64,000 nt of DNA from the NCBI GenBank assembly GCA_030248215.1, contig JASANG010001337.1:62001-126000 (forward strand), written 5' to 3'. Position 1 is the stretch's first letter. Every line of letters starts with the position of its first letter. Below are positions 21,430 to 34,600 of the stretch, one piece after another. The notes beneath the pieces are model-generated. The model ran no database searches. It had not been told where the DNA came from and was given only the letters and a program-made list of their open reading frames with translations. The translations under genes and the position numbers were made by a program. Origin of the DNA: Enoplolaimus lenunculus (Eukaryota; Nematoda; Enoplea; Enoplida; Thoracostomopsidae).

Positions 21430-23357
21430 CTATTTTGAGCTGCTAGTATCAGCGATAGACTTATCTTTAGTCCGTCGCTTGCTACTGCTAGAGCTAGTAG
21501 TAGAATCAGAATCACCGTTTCCTCGTCGAGCAACGTCATCATTGCTTGCCGGCGGTAAAACCATCGGAAATAGCAGGGGTAATTTTTCAGGATCAATGCC
21601 TGTGGAAGGAATTGATATCTTCGAGCTAGTCGCACGTCCCATCGGTGCCGGGATAATTAACTGGCTAACTGATACTGGAAAATTTGCCGAATCGTTTGCA
21701 GAGCTAGAATTACTAGCGGCACGATCAAAGGGTCCTTGACTAGAGCTTCCGAATACAGGTTTGTTCAACTCAGCGGTGAAACTGCGGTAAGTCCATCCTG
21801 GGCCACTGGACGCATTGTGCTGAGATGATGGAGTCGGACCAGGAGACGCAGGTTTTTGTTGCAATGAAGCTAACTGGCTAAACGCTGAAGATCCTGAACC
21901 AGATTGAAGCACTGGATTGACCCCGCACACGGTGGACTTTCGTCTCCGAGCCCCAGTTGCCCCTGATTCTGGGCTGGCCAGTAGAGAGTTAGCACTAATT
22001 CGACGAGGTTTTCCGCTGCTGTCCAATGATTTGCTATCAGAGCCTGATTTTCGATCCACTGAAGGAGCGGCCTCTGTTGTGGCTGACTGTTTTGAAGCGC
22101 TTCGAACACGAGGGACAGTATTAGAATGACTTGATAGGCGAGTTAAACCAGCAGATGACGTCATCGGGATTGACGAACCACCAGAAGCTGAGGTTTCAGC
22201 GTTTCGGAGTCCATAAGAAACGTTGAGTTTTTCGCCAGATGGATCTGTTTGGGTTTTTAGCGATTTCTCGGCCCCAGTTGTAGACGTAGGGGAAGGAATT
22301 ATGTTTGGCGATGGTGAGCGTTCCCACATTGTAATCGATTTGCTCATATTGTTGCCAGAAGAATCGGAGTCGCTACTAGTGCTAGTTCTACCACCGGGTC
22401 GCGCGACATTTTGCCCATAAACACGCGGCATTTGACAACCAGGGGCGGAGTTAAACGATGATTTTGATTCCGGACCGAGATGTTTTGGTTTTGTGTTGAA
22501 TGGTTTGTTGTCAGCAGATAACGGGTGTTCAGAGCTAGTTGTGGTCACTGAAGATGGTTGCAGGGCACCGAATAGACCAAACGCATTATTTTGTACAACT
22601 AATGATGGTTTATCAGCGTGTTTCTGGACTGCGGCGACCACTCCGCTGCTTGATTTTGATTTCCGAATTCCGTTTTCGAGTTTGCCCAATTCAGATCCAG
22701 TATTTGACGCTCCGGGGCTCAATTGAAGCTGGTCACGGTCCAGTGGGCCAGGTTGCCTACTTTTAGGCAGGACACCATCAGCCAGCAATGTGCTAGGAAT
22801 CGTTTTGGTTTGCAGCGAAGTTGCAGTGTTTATACCAGGTGCTGTAATTTTAGGATAACCAATCGAGGGTTTAGCCAGTTGAATATCGATCGGAATAACC
22901 GGTGCTGGTTTAGTAGAATTGGTAAACGTGGGTATAAAGCTGCTAGAATGTACGGCAGAGTTCGGAAATGGCGACTTCGCAAGATGTTGAGTTTCTTTTT
23001 GCAAATCTGCAATTTTTTGCGTTCCTGCAGTTTGATCCATGCTTGCAGTCACACAATGCACAAGCATTGGCGCTGTGGTCTGAGCTTGAATCTGTGACGT
23101 ACGATTTTTGGCAGGCCCCACAGTTGACAAGGCCGTTATAGCCGAGGTAGTAGGCAACGGTGGTCTGCTCGTTGACGACACTGGAGTCGACCCAGACGTC
23201 GCAACGAACAAGGGACCTGATTTTGAAATAAGAGCAGGTCCGGGAAGTTTTGACGAGTTCGATTGAGACTTCGAAACGCTGTTAGAACTTTGCGATTGGC
23301 TTGACACCGGAATACTTCGGCTGAGCTGTGGTGGAACTGACCGACCGCGTGGGTATC
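21430..23357 (-). CDS. NOS1AP: NOS1AP exon 14 (long Ser-rich C-terminus, stop)
   Basis: The acceptor is ATTGTTTTAG. After two carried bases the frame gives 641 residues and a TAG at 21432-21430. It starts [20 protein letters not shown] and ends [16 protein letters not shown]. It is dominated by Ser, Thr, Pro, Ala and Gly, with patches of basic residues ([11 protein letters not shown]) and no obvious folded domain. The final residues do not form a PDZ ligand. Codon use is clean across the whole exon, so it is coding, but whether all transcripts end here is unknown. Confidence 0.85.
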
Positions 23358-26300
23358 CTAAAACAATTTAGGTGTCCACTCAACGTTGTTAAGTGGACCA
23401 AAACAATTCTCAATAGGGCATCAGGCAAATTTCATGATACTTTTTTATCAACAAAAATGAAAAGTTTTGTGTGTGGCTGACCGTACCCCTGGCCGTCTTT
23501 TGGCTACTGGCTCAAAAATATTGACGAAAAGAACGCCGATGCAACTGTTGAAAATCTGGACAACACAACGTAGTTGAACGATTACAAATATTATCGCTTC
23601 CACAGCTAATCTCAGACAAGCTTACCTCCTGAGCTTGTCCGGGATTCTGTTGTTTCTGCGTCGGAATCAAACTCGCTCGCTTCACTTTCATCGTCATCAT
23701 CATCATCATCATCTTCTTCTTCTTCTTCATTAGTTGGTTGTGTTTGTCGCTCAGACATATAATTATGAAGTTTAGACGCCGCATCCACTGCAGTTGCAGT
23801 AATTTTGCTCTCAGTGTTTGCTATCCCAGACGATTCTTTTCGCTGCTGTTGCTCGTCACCTGGATCTGTTTCAATCGGTGGATCATCATAGTCGCGTCGG
23901 GATCCAGAATTGATCGCTAATCCAGACGAATTATTGCAAACGTCAGATGGCTCCGCTATCCCAGATGAGTTGTTGCAAATCCCAGATGAGTTCGCTAGCT
24001 CGGATGAATTACTGCAAATCCCAGACGACTCAGATGTTAGCCCAGATGTCGTGGTGACAGCCGTTGTGAAGGGTTTGGTATGAGTTGAATTTGATTGAAT
24101 ATTTGAATCAATGAATGACGTATTTGTTGCAGGTGACGTTGATAATGGATGATGGTTGCTTGTTGTTGCCAGAATACTGTGTCCATTGAATGATTTAGCA
24201 GTGTTTCCTGTTGAACCCTGAAACTATTTGAGTCGTTTTCAGTGACGTAACCGCATGACGTGTTACTACCGCATCAAGCAGATGACGCATATGACGAGTA
24301 CAAAAGTTGAATTGCATTACTAAGGTTATAATTGTTATCCCAGGTTAAGTAAAACAATCTCTTCGGCTAAGCCTGAACCTGTTAGTGTCTGAATTACCTA
24401 GGTATAACAGTGATTATCATCATAACCCCTGGCCCATTGTTTAAATCGTTTCGTATTGTACTAAACTCAAGTTTGAGTAATTTGTAAATTAACACTATAA
24501 GCGTAAGGACACTGCTGCAGATTCGTTCAACTAAAGGGTCAATGTAAAGAACAGGGACAGAACAGTATTATCAACATATTCCAAAGCCTAAACCTAAGCC
24601 TAACCGTAAACCTAATTTAAGCAAAAAATAGTCTGCAGCTTAAGATTATTCTATTTATTCTAAAGCTTAAGATTATTCTATTTAGTCTAAAGCTTAAGAT
24701 TATTCTATTTAGTCTAAAGCTTAAGATTATTCTATTAGCCTAAAGCTTAAGATTATTCTATTAGCCTAAAGCTTAAGATTATTCTATTCTAGTCCCACTG
24801 AAAAACGTTCCGCCGCTGATCTTTATATGGGCCAACTAAAGCAGCCTTTCTAAGACGAAACCGGAAAGGTTGAACCCATTTTGTGTCGATACAAATGAAA
24901 TCTTACGAAACCATAACCAAATATCAGCACTCGTACACTATTCCATTACGTTCGATGCATAAGAAAAGGCTTAGACAAACACTTAGACTCAGCCACTTAG
25001 ATAAGACGTTTCTAAAACGTAATCCTAAACCTGCGGGGAACAGGAGGTCTACATGAGCCCGAAGATCTTACGTTCGATTTGGTCGCGTCAGCGGTCAAAT
25101 TGTTAGTTTGCGTTGAATGATCCTGTTCGTCGTGAAGCAGACGATTTTCAACAATTTCCAAGCGTCGAACTAATTTGTTGACTTGATCCAGTAACGTTTG
25201 ATTGGCACACAGTAATTGTTCCATTTTATGCTGAAAGCATTGGTTTTGTTTTATGAAAACGACTCGCACCCACCCCCCACCCGTTTTCCGACGTTCAGAT
25301 TGTCGATTGTGAGCCCAGCGCCGTTTAAAACATTTCAATGTTAGGAGCATTTGGCGTTACCTTTTTGTGCTAATGCGGGATTCACGTTATATCCGTGGCA
25401 GGTGGGATACAGTTTGTTCCATGTTGATGCGATGTCGACGTTAAAATTCGGGCTCTTATATCGGGTCAACAGACAAAACTCGGTGTACACGCTTGCAGCC
25501 ACAGCTTCATAATTCAAAAATTCATATTTCACATTCTAGTATCATATGATATTCAAGAGGACAATTAGAGTATGTTACCTCAAGCATGCAGACATTTGAA
25601 AATATATCATATGATATATGCAGACAATACGTCGAATATCATATGATATTGAAGAACAAACGTGTGACCTACACATAATAGCAGACAAATTCGAATTTTT
25701 GAATACGGTATGGTGGTCGACAAGCAGACAAAATGTTACCCAATAGTCTAATAGTGACAAAACGTGTCCCAAACTGCCCCGGTAATAACGTGAATCCCGC
25801 ATCACAACTCCTGGTTACTGTAGTTTTGACAAATATTTCAAATAAACCAGTCGTAGTGGGACTACATTTATTAAGCGAAGCTCGAACGCACGTAAGCAGT
25901 TAAGGTAATATGCAAATTAGTTATTAGCTAACTATTAATTTATCGGTTTTGAAGATTTTTAAGCAATTTCCTCAGATTCCTCGCACCCAAAAACCCTTCA
26001 GCCACCCTAATAATTATTGGAATAATTTAAAAAGTCCTAATTTTGTATCGTCAATTAAGCAAATATGCAAATTAGCTATTAGCAAACTATTCCATAATCG
26101 CTTTTAAAGGTTTGTAGACAATTTATTTAGATTCCTCGCACCCGAAAACCCATTATTGCTGAAATTAGATTGCTTGTAACCCTAATATTTAGTGAAACAT
26201 TGTAAAAACGCCTAATTTAGGCTTATCAATTATGCTTATATGCAAATTATCTATTAGCTAACTACTCAATTATCGGTTTTGCAGGTTTGTAAGCAATTTC

Positions 26301-29300
26301 CTTAGATTCCTCGTACCCAAAAACCCTTCAGCCACCCTAATAATTTTCGGAATAATTTAAAAAGTCCTAGTTTTGTCTTGTCAATTAAGCTAATATGCAA
26401 ATTAGCTATTAGCTAACTATTCAATTATCGGTTTTGGATCTTTGTAGGCAATTTAATCAAATTCTTCGCACCTAAAAACCCTTTGGTGCTGAAATTATAT
26501 TGCTTTTAACCTTAATAATTACTGAAATATCGTAAAAAGTCCTAATTTAGGCTTATAAACTAAGCTAATATGCAAATTATCTATTAGCTAACTGGTCAAG
26601 TATCGGTTTAGGCGGTTTGTAAACAGTCTATGCAAATTTCTCGCACCCAAAAACCCTTTAATGCTAAAATTAGATTGCTTCAAACTGTAATAATTAGTGA
26701 AATATTGTGGAAAGTCCTAATTTAGGCTTAATTAATTATGCAAATTAGCCTGTAGCTAATAAACGGCTTAAAATTTTAAAACCCCAATGCAAGGTTAACA
26801 CTCCAGGATAATTAGCTTTCAATCAAAAAAAAGTTTATCAAAATCGGTTCAGCCGTTCCTGAGATTCTTTTCGGACGGACAGACGGACGGACGGACGGAC
26901 ATCCACCTTTCGACCCCCAAGTACAAAACATAAAACGCTTCGAGAAACTCCGAGCTTCGCTCGGAGTTTCGCTTCGCTCAATAAATTAAATACAAAATTT
27001 CAACCCAACAAAGCTTACTTGAGCATCGGTTCGAGCTGAACTTTCAACTGACAATTGATCTTTCAGCAGTTGAATTTGGACGTTCGCATGCTATAACAAA
27101 CTTTTAAATAATTTTCGCAAGCGCAAGTTTTTGCGGTTGCAAGTGCAAGGTAAACAAAGTACTCAGGTGCAATGTGGCAGTGGATAGATAGCACATGTGT
27201 GGCCCGTTTCCAAGGCAATGATTCTGTGCGACTACTTCCAAAAAATAAGGTTCAACCAAAAATACAACGGGCTCTGATATATTGTGTGTCATACAAAATA
27301 TGTACATTTGTCTAAAGTTGTCATCAAATCTATATAATTAAAACTGGAATGCCCCACATGTGTATTTTCGACAACTTTTCAGCATCACTTTGTTTACAAT
27401 AGTTTCTTAGAACATAAACGTACGTTTCTCCTTAAATTATGTTCACACTTTAGTTTTAGTAGAAGGCCCGTAGTCAGCTCACCTTATTGGTGTAGACAAG
27501 CATTGTTTAGGAGGAACATATTCCGGTGACTTACAAGCAGCGTTGAAAATTTTCTAGGGGCGGGCAACATTCTTTAAAAGTGGGCTGAGCCTCCTCTGCC
27601 CCCCTCAGGCTACGGCCCCTTCGGCCCATGTTACTTTAAGGGGCGTCCAGGTTTCTGGTGGGTCCATAAAAGAGTATGTTTAGATTCTAGATTACATTTT
27701 TTGCTTAGGCATGGGCTTAGGCTTAGGAACACATTTTTGCAACGCTTAGGCTTAGCCTTAGGCTTAGTAATACACTTAATCTACTGTTACGCCCCTTAAA
27801 GTAACATTGGCCGCCCCTTGAGTAACTGATCCTTTACAAAAACACGGTTCGCTTTAAAATTCCTACTTGCTTATGGAATAATTTTTCAAAAAAATCAGCC
27901 GTAGCGAATTTAAGGCTGACGCTGCTAATTTTCATGCCGCACGGCGCTGTAAGTCAAGAATATTTTGTTTATAAATTACAATTCTGTTTTGCAGCGTCGC
28001 ACCGTTGGAAAATTCGCGTCCGATTCCGTACGGTGCTAAATCGAATTAAAATTGTTACAAACCACACGCAAACAAGTATTTCTGAATTTATTCAGAAAAG
28101 TGTTTTCTGTGGCAAATCTGAAAAGTTTTGCTAATATTTAAGGCAATTTTTCTAAAAATAACTGGAAAACGTTTATTTTCAGACTTCATTTCAAACGTTT
28201 TTTGAAAACATTTCTGTTATAACAGAAATACTTTTTAAGTGCACCTTGCTAATCATATTTCTCAAATGTAAGAAATTTTTTCTTAAATATCAGAAATATT
28301 ATTTTGAGTGCACAGCACCACTAACTGTTTTTCTAAATAACCCATACTTGAGCAGTTTGTTGAGCTTGAAACAGTTCGTTTTGAACAGCTTGGCTGCTGG
28401 CTGGTGCAACCACACTTAATGCGATATTTTCAATTGCAGATGTTGTCATACGAAGTTGTTCAGCGACAGTAGAAGGCGCAGCAGACGTTGCGTTAGGCAA
28501 TAATGCGTGCGGTGGCAATTGTTGGATTTGTTGCAAATGAACGCCGTCCTGAGTTGGGTTGTGGATCGGAACACGCTGTTGTTGTTCCCAGAGTCCTCCA
28601 GTTGGTGCTAAAACAATAAACAGACTTATATGCAACCAATTACATCCTTGGAGATCATAAAATACAATGCAGCTTCTGACTGCTGTACACGTTCCTTCAG
28701 ATTTTAAGTTAACGCTGATTGGCTGAAATAAAGGTTTGGGCAAAGGCTGTAAAGTAATTTGCCAAAACGTAAGTCTTTTCCTATTACCCGGTTAAACTAC
28801 AGATCACTGGTGGACCTTTTTTCCGCGGGACTGCTGGCTGAGAATTTGTAGAGGCTTATGCTTGCGCTTAGCCGTAGGCTTAGGCTTAAGCTTAGGAATA
28901 TGCTTTTTTTCACTGTAACAGCACTGATTGATACATTAGACCATGTTGAGCTAGGGTACTGGAGCACAGATGCCATTTGGCCACTATGGAAACGTTTAAA
29001 GTCCCTTATCAGTTTTTGGGCATAACGTTTGTATAAGGTTTATCATAGCATCGATGTTACATCAATCTCAGTAGTTTTGCAGCTGTATTGGTATTTTACA
29101 TTAAACGGTTGAACAGTAATAATTTTAAATAAAAATGTACTATTTGCAACTTGCAGGAATTTTGAAAATCTAAAATAATACGACGGAAAACCGTCAAAAT
29201 TCGCTGGTTTTCTATTTGATAATTAAAATTGATAATTTCAAAATATAGAAATAGTGAAAGTTTTTACAAACAACATCTGGAAACCCTTATCCACAAATTG

Positions 29301-31621
29301 AATTTTAAACCTGAGCCTATGTTTCAGCTTGTGTTCAGAGCCCGTGTTCTCAAATGTGTGTAGCACTTGTCATCACCAGTTAGCGATAGGTCTTGTAACT
29401 TTGGAACCAGCCCCTCGTGAGGTTCAAAATTCAGAACATTGTTAGCGTTTGATTTGCCCTACATCTGTACCAATTTTCAAATCTGCAATTGCAAATAAGC
29501 GTCAGTTTGAACACCTAACGCTAACTAGTGATACGTGACATACGCATTCGAAATTATGGGTCCAGATCTAGGCCAAAGTCCAAGCGTACGCCTACGCCTA
29601 ATTCTAAGCTAAAGTTGTGCTAAAATATGACAATTCGGAAAACTGTACGGCAGTGAATACGTGGTGAAATCAATTAAACACATTGCCGTTTTCAAATATG
29701 TCTTTTTCAAAAATAAAATATACTGAAACGGCCAGGTTTCGAGTATTACACAAGACTACAATTAGTTAGAATTGCGTTATACTTTACTGTGTCGGACCCC
29801 GCCGCGTGCTGCTATGCGTAGCTAGCAAAAATATAGACAAAATCTATTTGGTGGCACGCGGTAACGTCCGGCGACGTACCGCAAGTATAGCGCAATCCTT
29901 AAGTTGTCCGAAAGTAATGGAGACACTTGCCTGAATGTTTACGAAACTTCAACATTTGTGGATTGTCCATAACTGGATCGGTTGCTGTTTGGCGGTGTGG
30001 CTGCACAAGCGAACCCACTACGACGTTTGTAGCGGCAGGATTTGATGATAAATCAGACATCAAAGAAGTTGCCACCGCTGGTTGACGAGGCGATGCCAGA
30101 GACAGCGTGTTTGCGGATAGAACCCTTTGTTGCAAATCCGTTTGGCCTGTCGCCAAACCTGGGCTAACCATACTCAAGCTGTTGGGCAACGTTTGACTGC
30201 CGATGAACGGATGAATACCAGGCTGAATAGATGAAAGATTTTGGCTGGAAATGTCAGGATACGGATTGATTGGTGCTAAAACAGACAATAAATTAATTTT
30301 TAAATTTATAAAGTTTTTTCAAGTTAATCTTGAAAACAGTGTAACCGCAGTTTTATTTCTAAATCATTATACAAAACTCCTGTTGATTGGGACTCAAAAT
30401 GGGGATCTCCCATCTTATTACCAACCTCTTATTCGGGTTATACTACAATATACTTCGGACTCCGAGCCTTTTCCTGATCTTGCTTGTTCAGTCTTAAACA
30501 ATTAACAAATTTTAAAGTACGGGTAAAAAATTTATTAATCCTTACACGCCTAAAATTTTCATAAAAACGACAACAGTTTAAAGTACATAGCTAGTATCCC
30601 TCAAAAATAAAACAGGTTACTAAGATTGCAATGTGGAAGAACTTGAATTTTTAAACCGTTTTTACCGCATGCATTAGGAATACATTCCTGAAATTTTCTG
30701 TAATCCAAAAATATTTGCGGCTTTTTGAATGGCAGCAAATATATCTTGTTCAATTTGCCCACATTCTTTGTATACCTGTAGAGGTTATATAATTCTTTAG
30801 CTTGGAGCAAAATGTTCATTAGTTTTTTGAATGAGGTCTTAAGACAAATTGCGCCGAAACCATAAAAAATGCGTAATTTATACGCTCTACAAAGATTTTG
30901 TACAGAATGTTTTGATTCACTGATCACCCATCGACAAACAGCTTAGTTTTACCAATGCTACGTGTAATGTTCAATATTATCGTGTGTTACATTTGTTACT
31001 TAATGGTTTATTTTGAAAGTTACTAAGTTTACCTTTGACATTGGTTTCACCGGACGTAATTGTTGTGCCAACTAGACAAGTTTGCAATCCGGTTCCGCCA
31101 TTTCTCATAGCGTCCCTGTCAATTACAACCGAAACGCCCTGGGAAAGGCCGGGTCCCGTTGACTCAGAGATCATTTGTTGGTTGGGACCCGCCAAAAATG
31201 GCACTACTGTTGTCTGAGATCGCGATAAATCAGACGAACCAAGCAATTGCGTTGAATTGCTGCCAAATGTGGCCATCGATTCAAGTTCACCTAATGCTGT
31301 ATTGCTTTGTAATGTATTATTATTGTGATTATTATTATTATTATTTTTATTATTATTGTTGTTGTTATTGTTGTTGTTTTTATCAACAACTGCAACGCCG
31401 GAGCTGTTTCCGCTTAAGACGCTACGATCACTAACCAATGATGACGCTGAGGGATGTGGAATGTTACGTGCAATTGGAGTATTGCCTATGTTTAACGTTG
31501 ATGAATGCAGTTGTTGCTTTTGTTGTTGCAGTTGTTGCTGTTGCAGTTGTTGAAGTTGTTTTTGTTGCAATTGTTGCTGTTGTTGTTGTATCAGTTGCAG
31601 TTGCAATTGCGATTGATAAAG

Positions 31622-31656
<35 letters not shown>

Positions 31657-34600
31657 GCAGGTGTAGCGTTGAGCCAGGTAATTGTGGAGCAGCAAAAGTT
31701 GAAAGAGCGTCAGAATGATTGGAAGACAAAAGCGACGAAGGACTCATTGTACGATTTGGTGCAATTATTGTTGGTTGTTGCTGTTGATTTTGTTGTTGTT
31801 GTTGATGAAGTTGTTGTTGGAGAGCGTCCTTGAAACATAAAAAACACTATTTTATGAATTTTTGAAAGTTAAATGAATTGATATGCACAGGTCAATATAT
31901 TGTATGCAAACGTATACAAATTTGTCTCAAAATTACATGACGAATACTTGAATTTTAAACTTGAAAACAACCCAAACAATTTCTCGACAATTCCTATTTC
32001 TAAAATGAAAATACTGTGACTAAATCAGCGACAGCTGTGTACTGTATTGACCCGAATAAGAGGGGTAATAAGAGAGGGTGTCGCCATTTAGGGTCCGAAT
32101 CAATAGGAGTCCGTATCCCTAATAAGAGTCCGTAAGCGGATGATATCAAACGCGTCCGATTCAATTATACAAATTGAAATCCTGGCGTGAAACTCGAACG
32201 AAATAGAAAATATGCATGCAGGAAATTCGATAAATATTTATACTAGATATTTATTAAATCATATTAAAAGTGTAAGTAATTCATGCTTTGAAAGAATTTG
32301 AGTTGATTTTGTGTGATGTGCATGGAGAATTTATAAAATTGTTAGCTAATCACTTCAAGATTAAGAAAAAATAAACTTGGTCTGAAAGAAATTAATTTTT
32401 TAAAAAATATTAATAAATTTGAAGACAATGCACGTGCAAGTTTTTGCTGCAAAAGTTGTAACTAGTAAAACGAGTGGAATACTTGACACAGGATTCTGGG
32501 ATATACCTGAACACTTCTACTATTGAGTAGTGTTGGCACAGGCGGCGGCGGATCAATACGTGGTATCGCATCCATGGTTGTGGAACGTTTTGGTTCAAGA
32601 GTCGCCGGTTCTGATGACGTCATCAAGTCTGAAACGACACGTCATTTTAATTTTAACGCTTGGCTAAAAAGCATATTATTCAGCACTACCTATTCAAGCG
32701 GTATATCTTTCACCAGATGGAAATGTGTGCTGCATAAATTTGAGTGCCAGTCAAGCCCTGTAGACAACACAGCTAACGTTACTACAACTTCGCTACCAGT
32801 TATTTGAGTTGAATTTTGCAGTGTCATTGATGATTTGATAGCTATTAACCGGCGTATATTTTTATCAATAACTCACGTCAAACCCCTGGTCAACTCAACA
32901 TATTACAAGAGACCAAATAAATTCAAACCGAACTCGCAGGGGGTTTCGCAAAATATGCCATCAGAACACAAATTTTTCCAAAAGATGTTAAAAATTGACA
33001 TTTTTCCAGAGAATGTCAAAAAGGAGTCTGCGGTATTCTCAGCCAATTTAGCCACATCAGCTTAAAAACTAGCAACATACTTGGCATTGTATCTTCACGG
33101 CGTGTATCACCAAATTGCGGAGTTTCAGATTCTTTGGCCAGTTTATGGCAAACTTCGAACGCTTGACCAATTGTTCGAACAATGCGCATCGCTTGAGACT
33201 GAAATATGAAAAAATAATTATGCCCTCCTTCGAATGCAGGCAACGTGCAACACCCACTTTGGTGCGCCCGAAGATGATGTATTGCAACTGAGATCATCGC
33301 ACATGTTGGGGGATGACGTCAGATAACAGAGTGACGTCAAATAACAGAGTGACGTCACAGTAGTAACAGAATGTGAAACGTGTCCATATTTTCAAATGTG
33401 TCCAGTACCTGTTTGAGATTCTGGACGTTTTTATATCGAACCAATAAATTTAAGTATATTTTAGTCGTTTTTAATGGAGAATTGGTCTTGATACTACTGA
33501 GAATTTATAGTTTAACTGTAAGCTTAGTCTTAATTCCAAATCCATATAAAACGTTCAAATAGCTTCCAGACTGAAGTAGCTTTAAAAGTACTCGGAACTT
33601 GGTATCAGATCAAAACTCGGTGAGATAACCAAACCTCATACCCCTCATAAAAATCTTAAAAATGTCACTGCTTAAGCTCATACGTTTAGTTTTCAAGGGA
33701 GACCATGGAATGAACGTGAATTAGTGCCACCTAATTTCTTCGCACACCGCTATATGCACAGCGCTGGCCATAAACTTTTTGAGGCTGAACTGTTCCGAAA
33801 TAAAATCCTGGTTATACTCCTGGCGGTACAAGTAGGTACAAACAGGGAATTGGATTGCGGTGACTAGCAGTTATGTATTAAATTTAAGGCGATGAAATCG
33901 TTGCCAGCATCGTATAACAGCAAACCATTCACAACTATCATGCAAACTATTTGAATCCATTGGACAACGTCATTTTTTAGCAATTATTCCTTCTGAATAC
34001 ATCGTCAGATGAGTTTTTCTTAAAAAGCTCTATTCACATTCACACATTGAAGTTTTTCCAGCGAGAGCTTACTGTATTAACGCTTGTGAACGGGGTTTCG
34101 AACCAAACTTGTAAGTGCAAATTCCATCTGCAAAAGTCGAGTTTGTAGAAATTTGGGCCCATGTATAGAACAGGGTCGGAACTGTAGTATAAGCATATTC
34201 CTAAGCGTAAGCCTAAGCAAAAAAATAGTCGAAAGCTTAAACTGACTCTATTATAGCCCCTCTGGAAAACGATCATGCGCCGAAATTTGCAAGCTTAACT
34301 TGCTATTACAAGTTTTTGCTGCAAAAAACTTGCACGTGTGAATAGGGCTTTACGCGGTATTGACGTACCTTCTTTTTACATTTGAATACGTTACACTTGA
34401 ACGCGTTTGTAACACCATCCCTGGCAATGTAACTGAAGACTTGAAGCTCTTGCGAATCGTGAGATACATAAAATATCCTAAAACAACAACAACAACAACA
34501 ATAATAACAACAACAACAATTGAACAAATTCACCCATACATATGTTAATTGTGTAGGTGACCGGCCCGTGTCCACAGGGTAATCAGGGAACTCAGTCCAC

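Noticed and set aside
25895-26765. CRISPR-like array
   Set aside because: Units are about 155-177 bp, adjacent and without constant-length spacers; it is a tandem satellite in an animal intron.
30601-30927. 108-codon ORF on the - strand inside NOS1AP intron 8
   Set aside because: AT-rich, no recognisable motif, and including it would break the phase between exons 8 and 9; kept out for lack of support.
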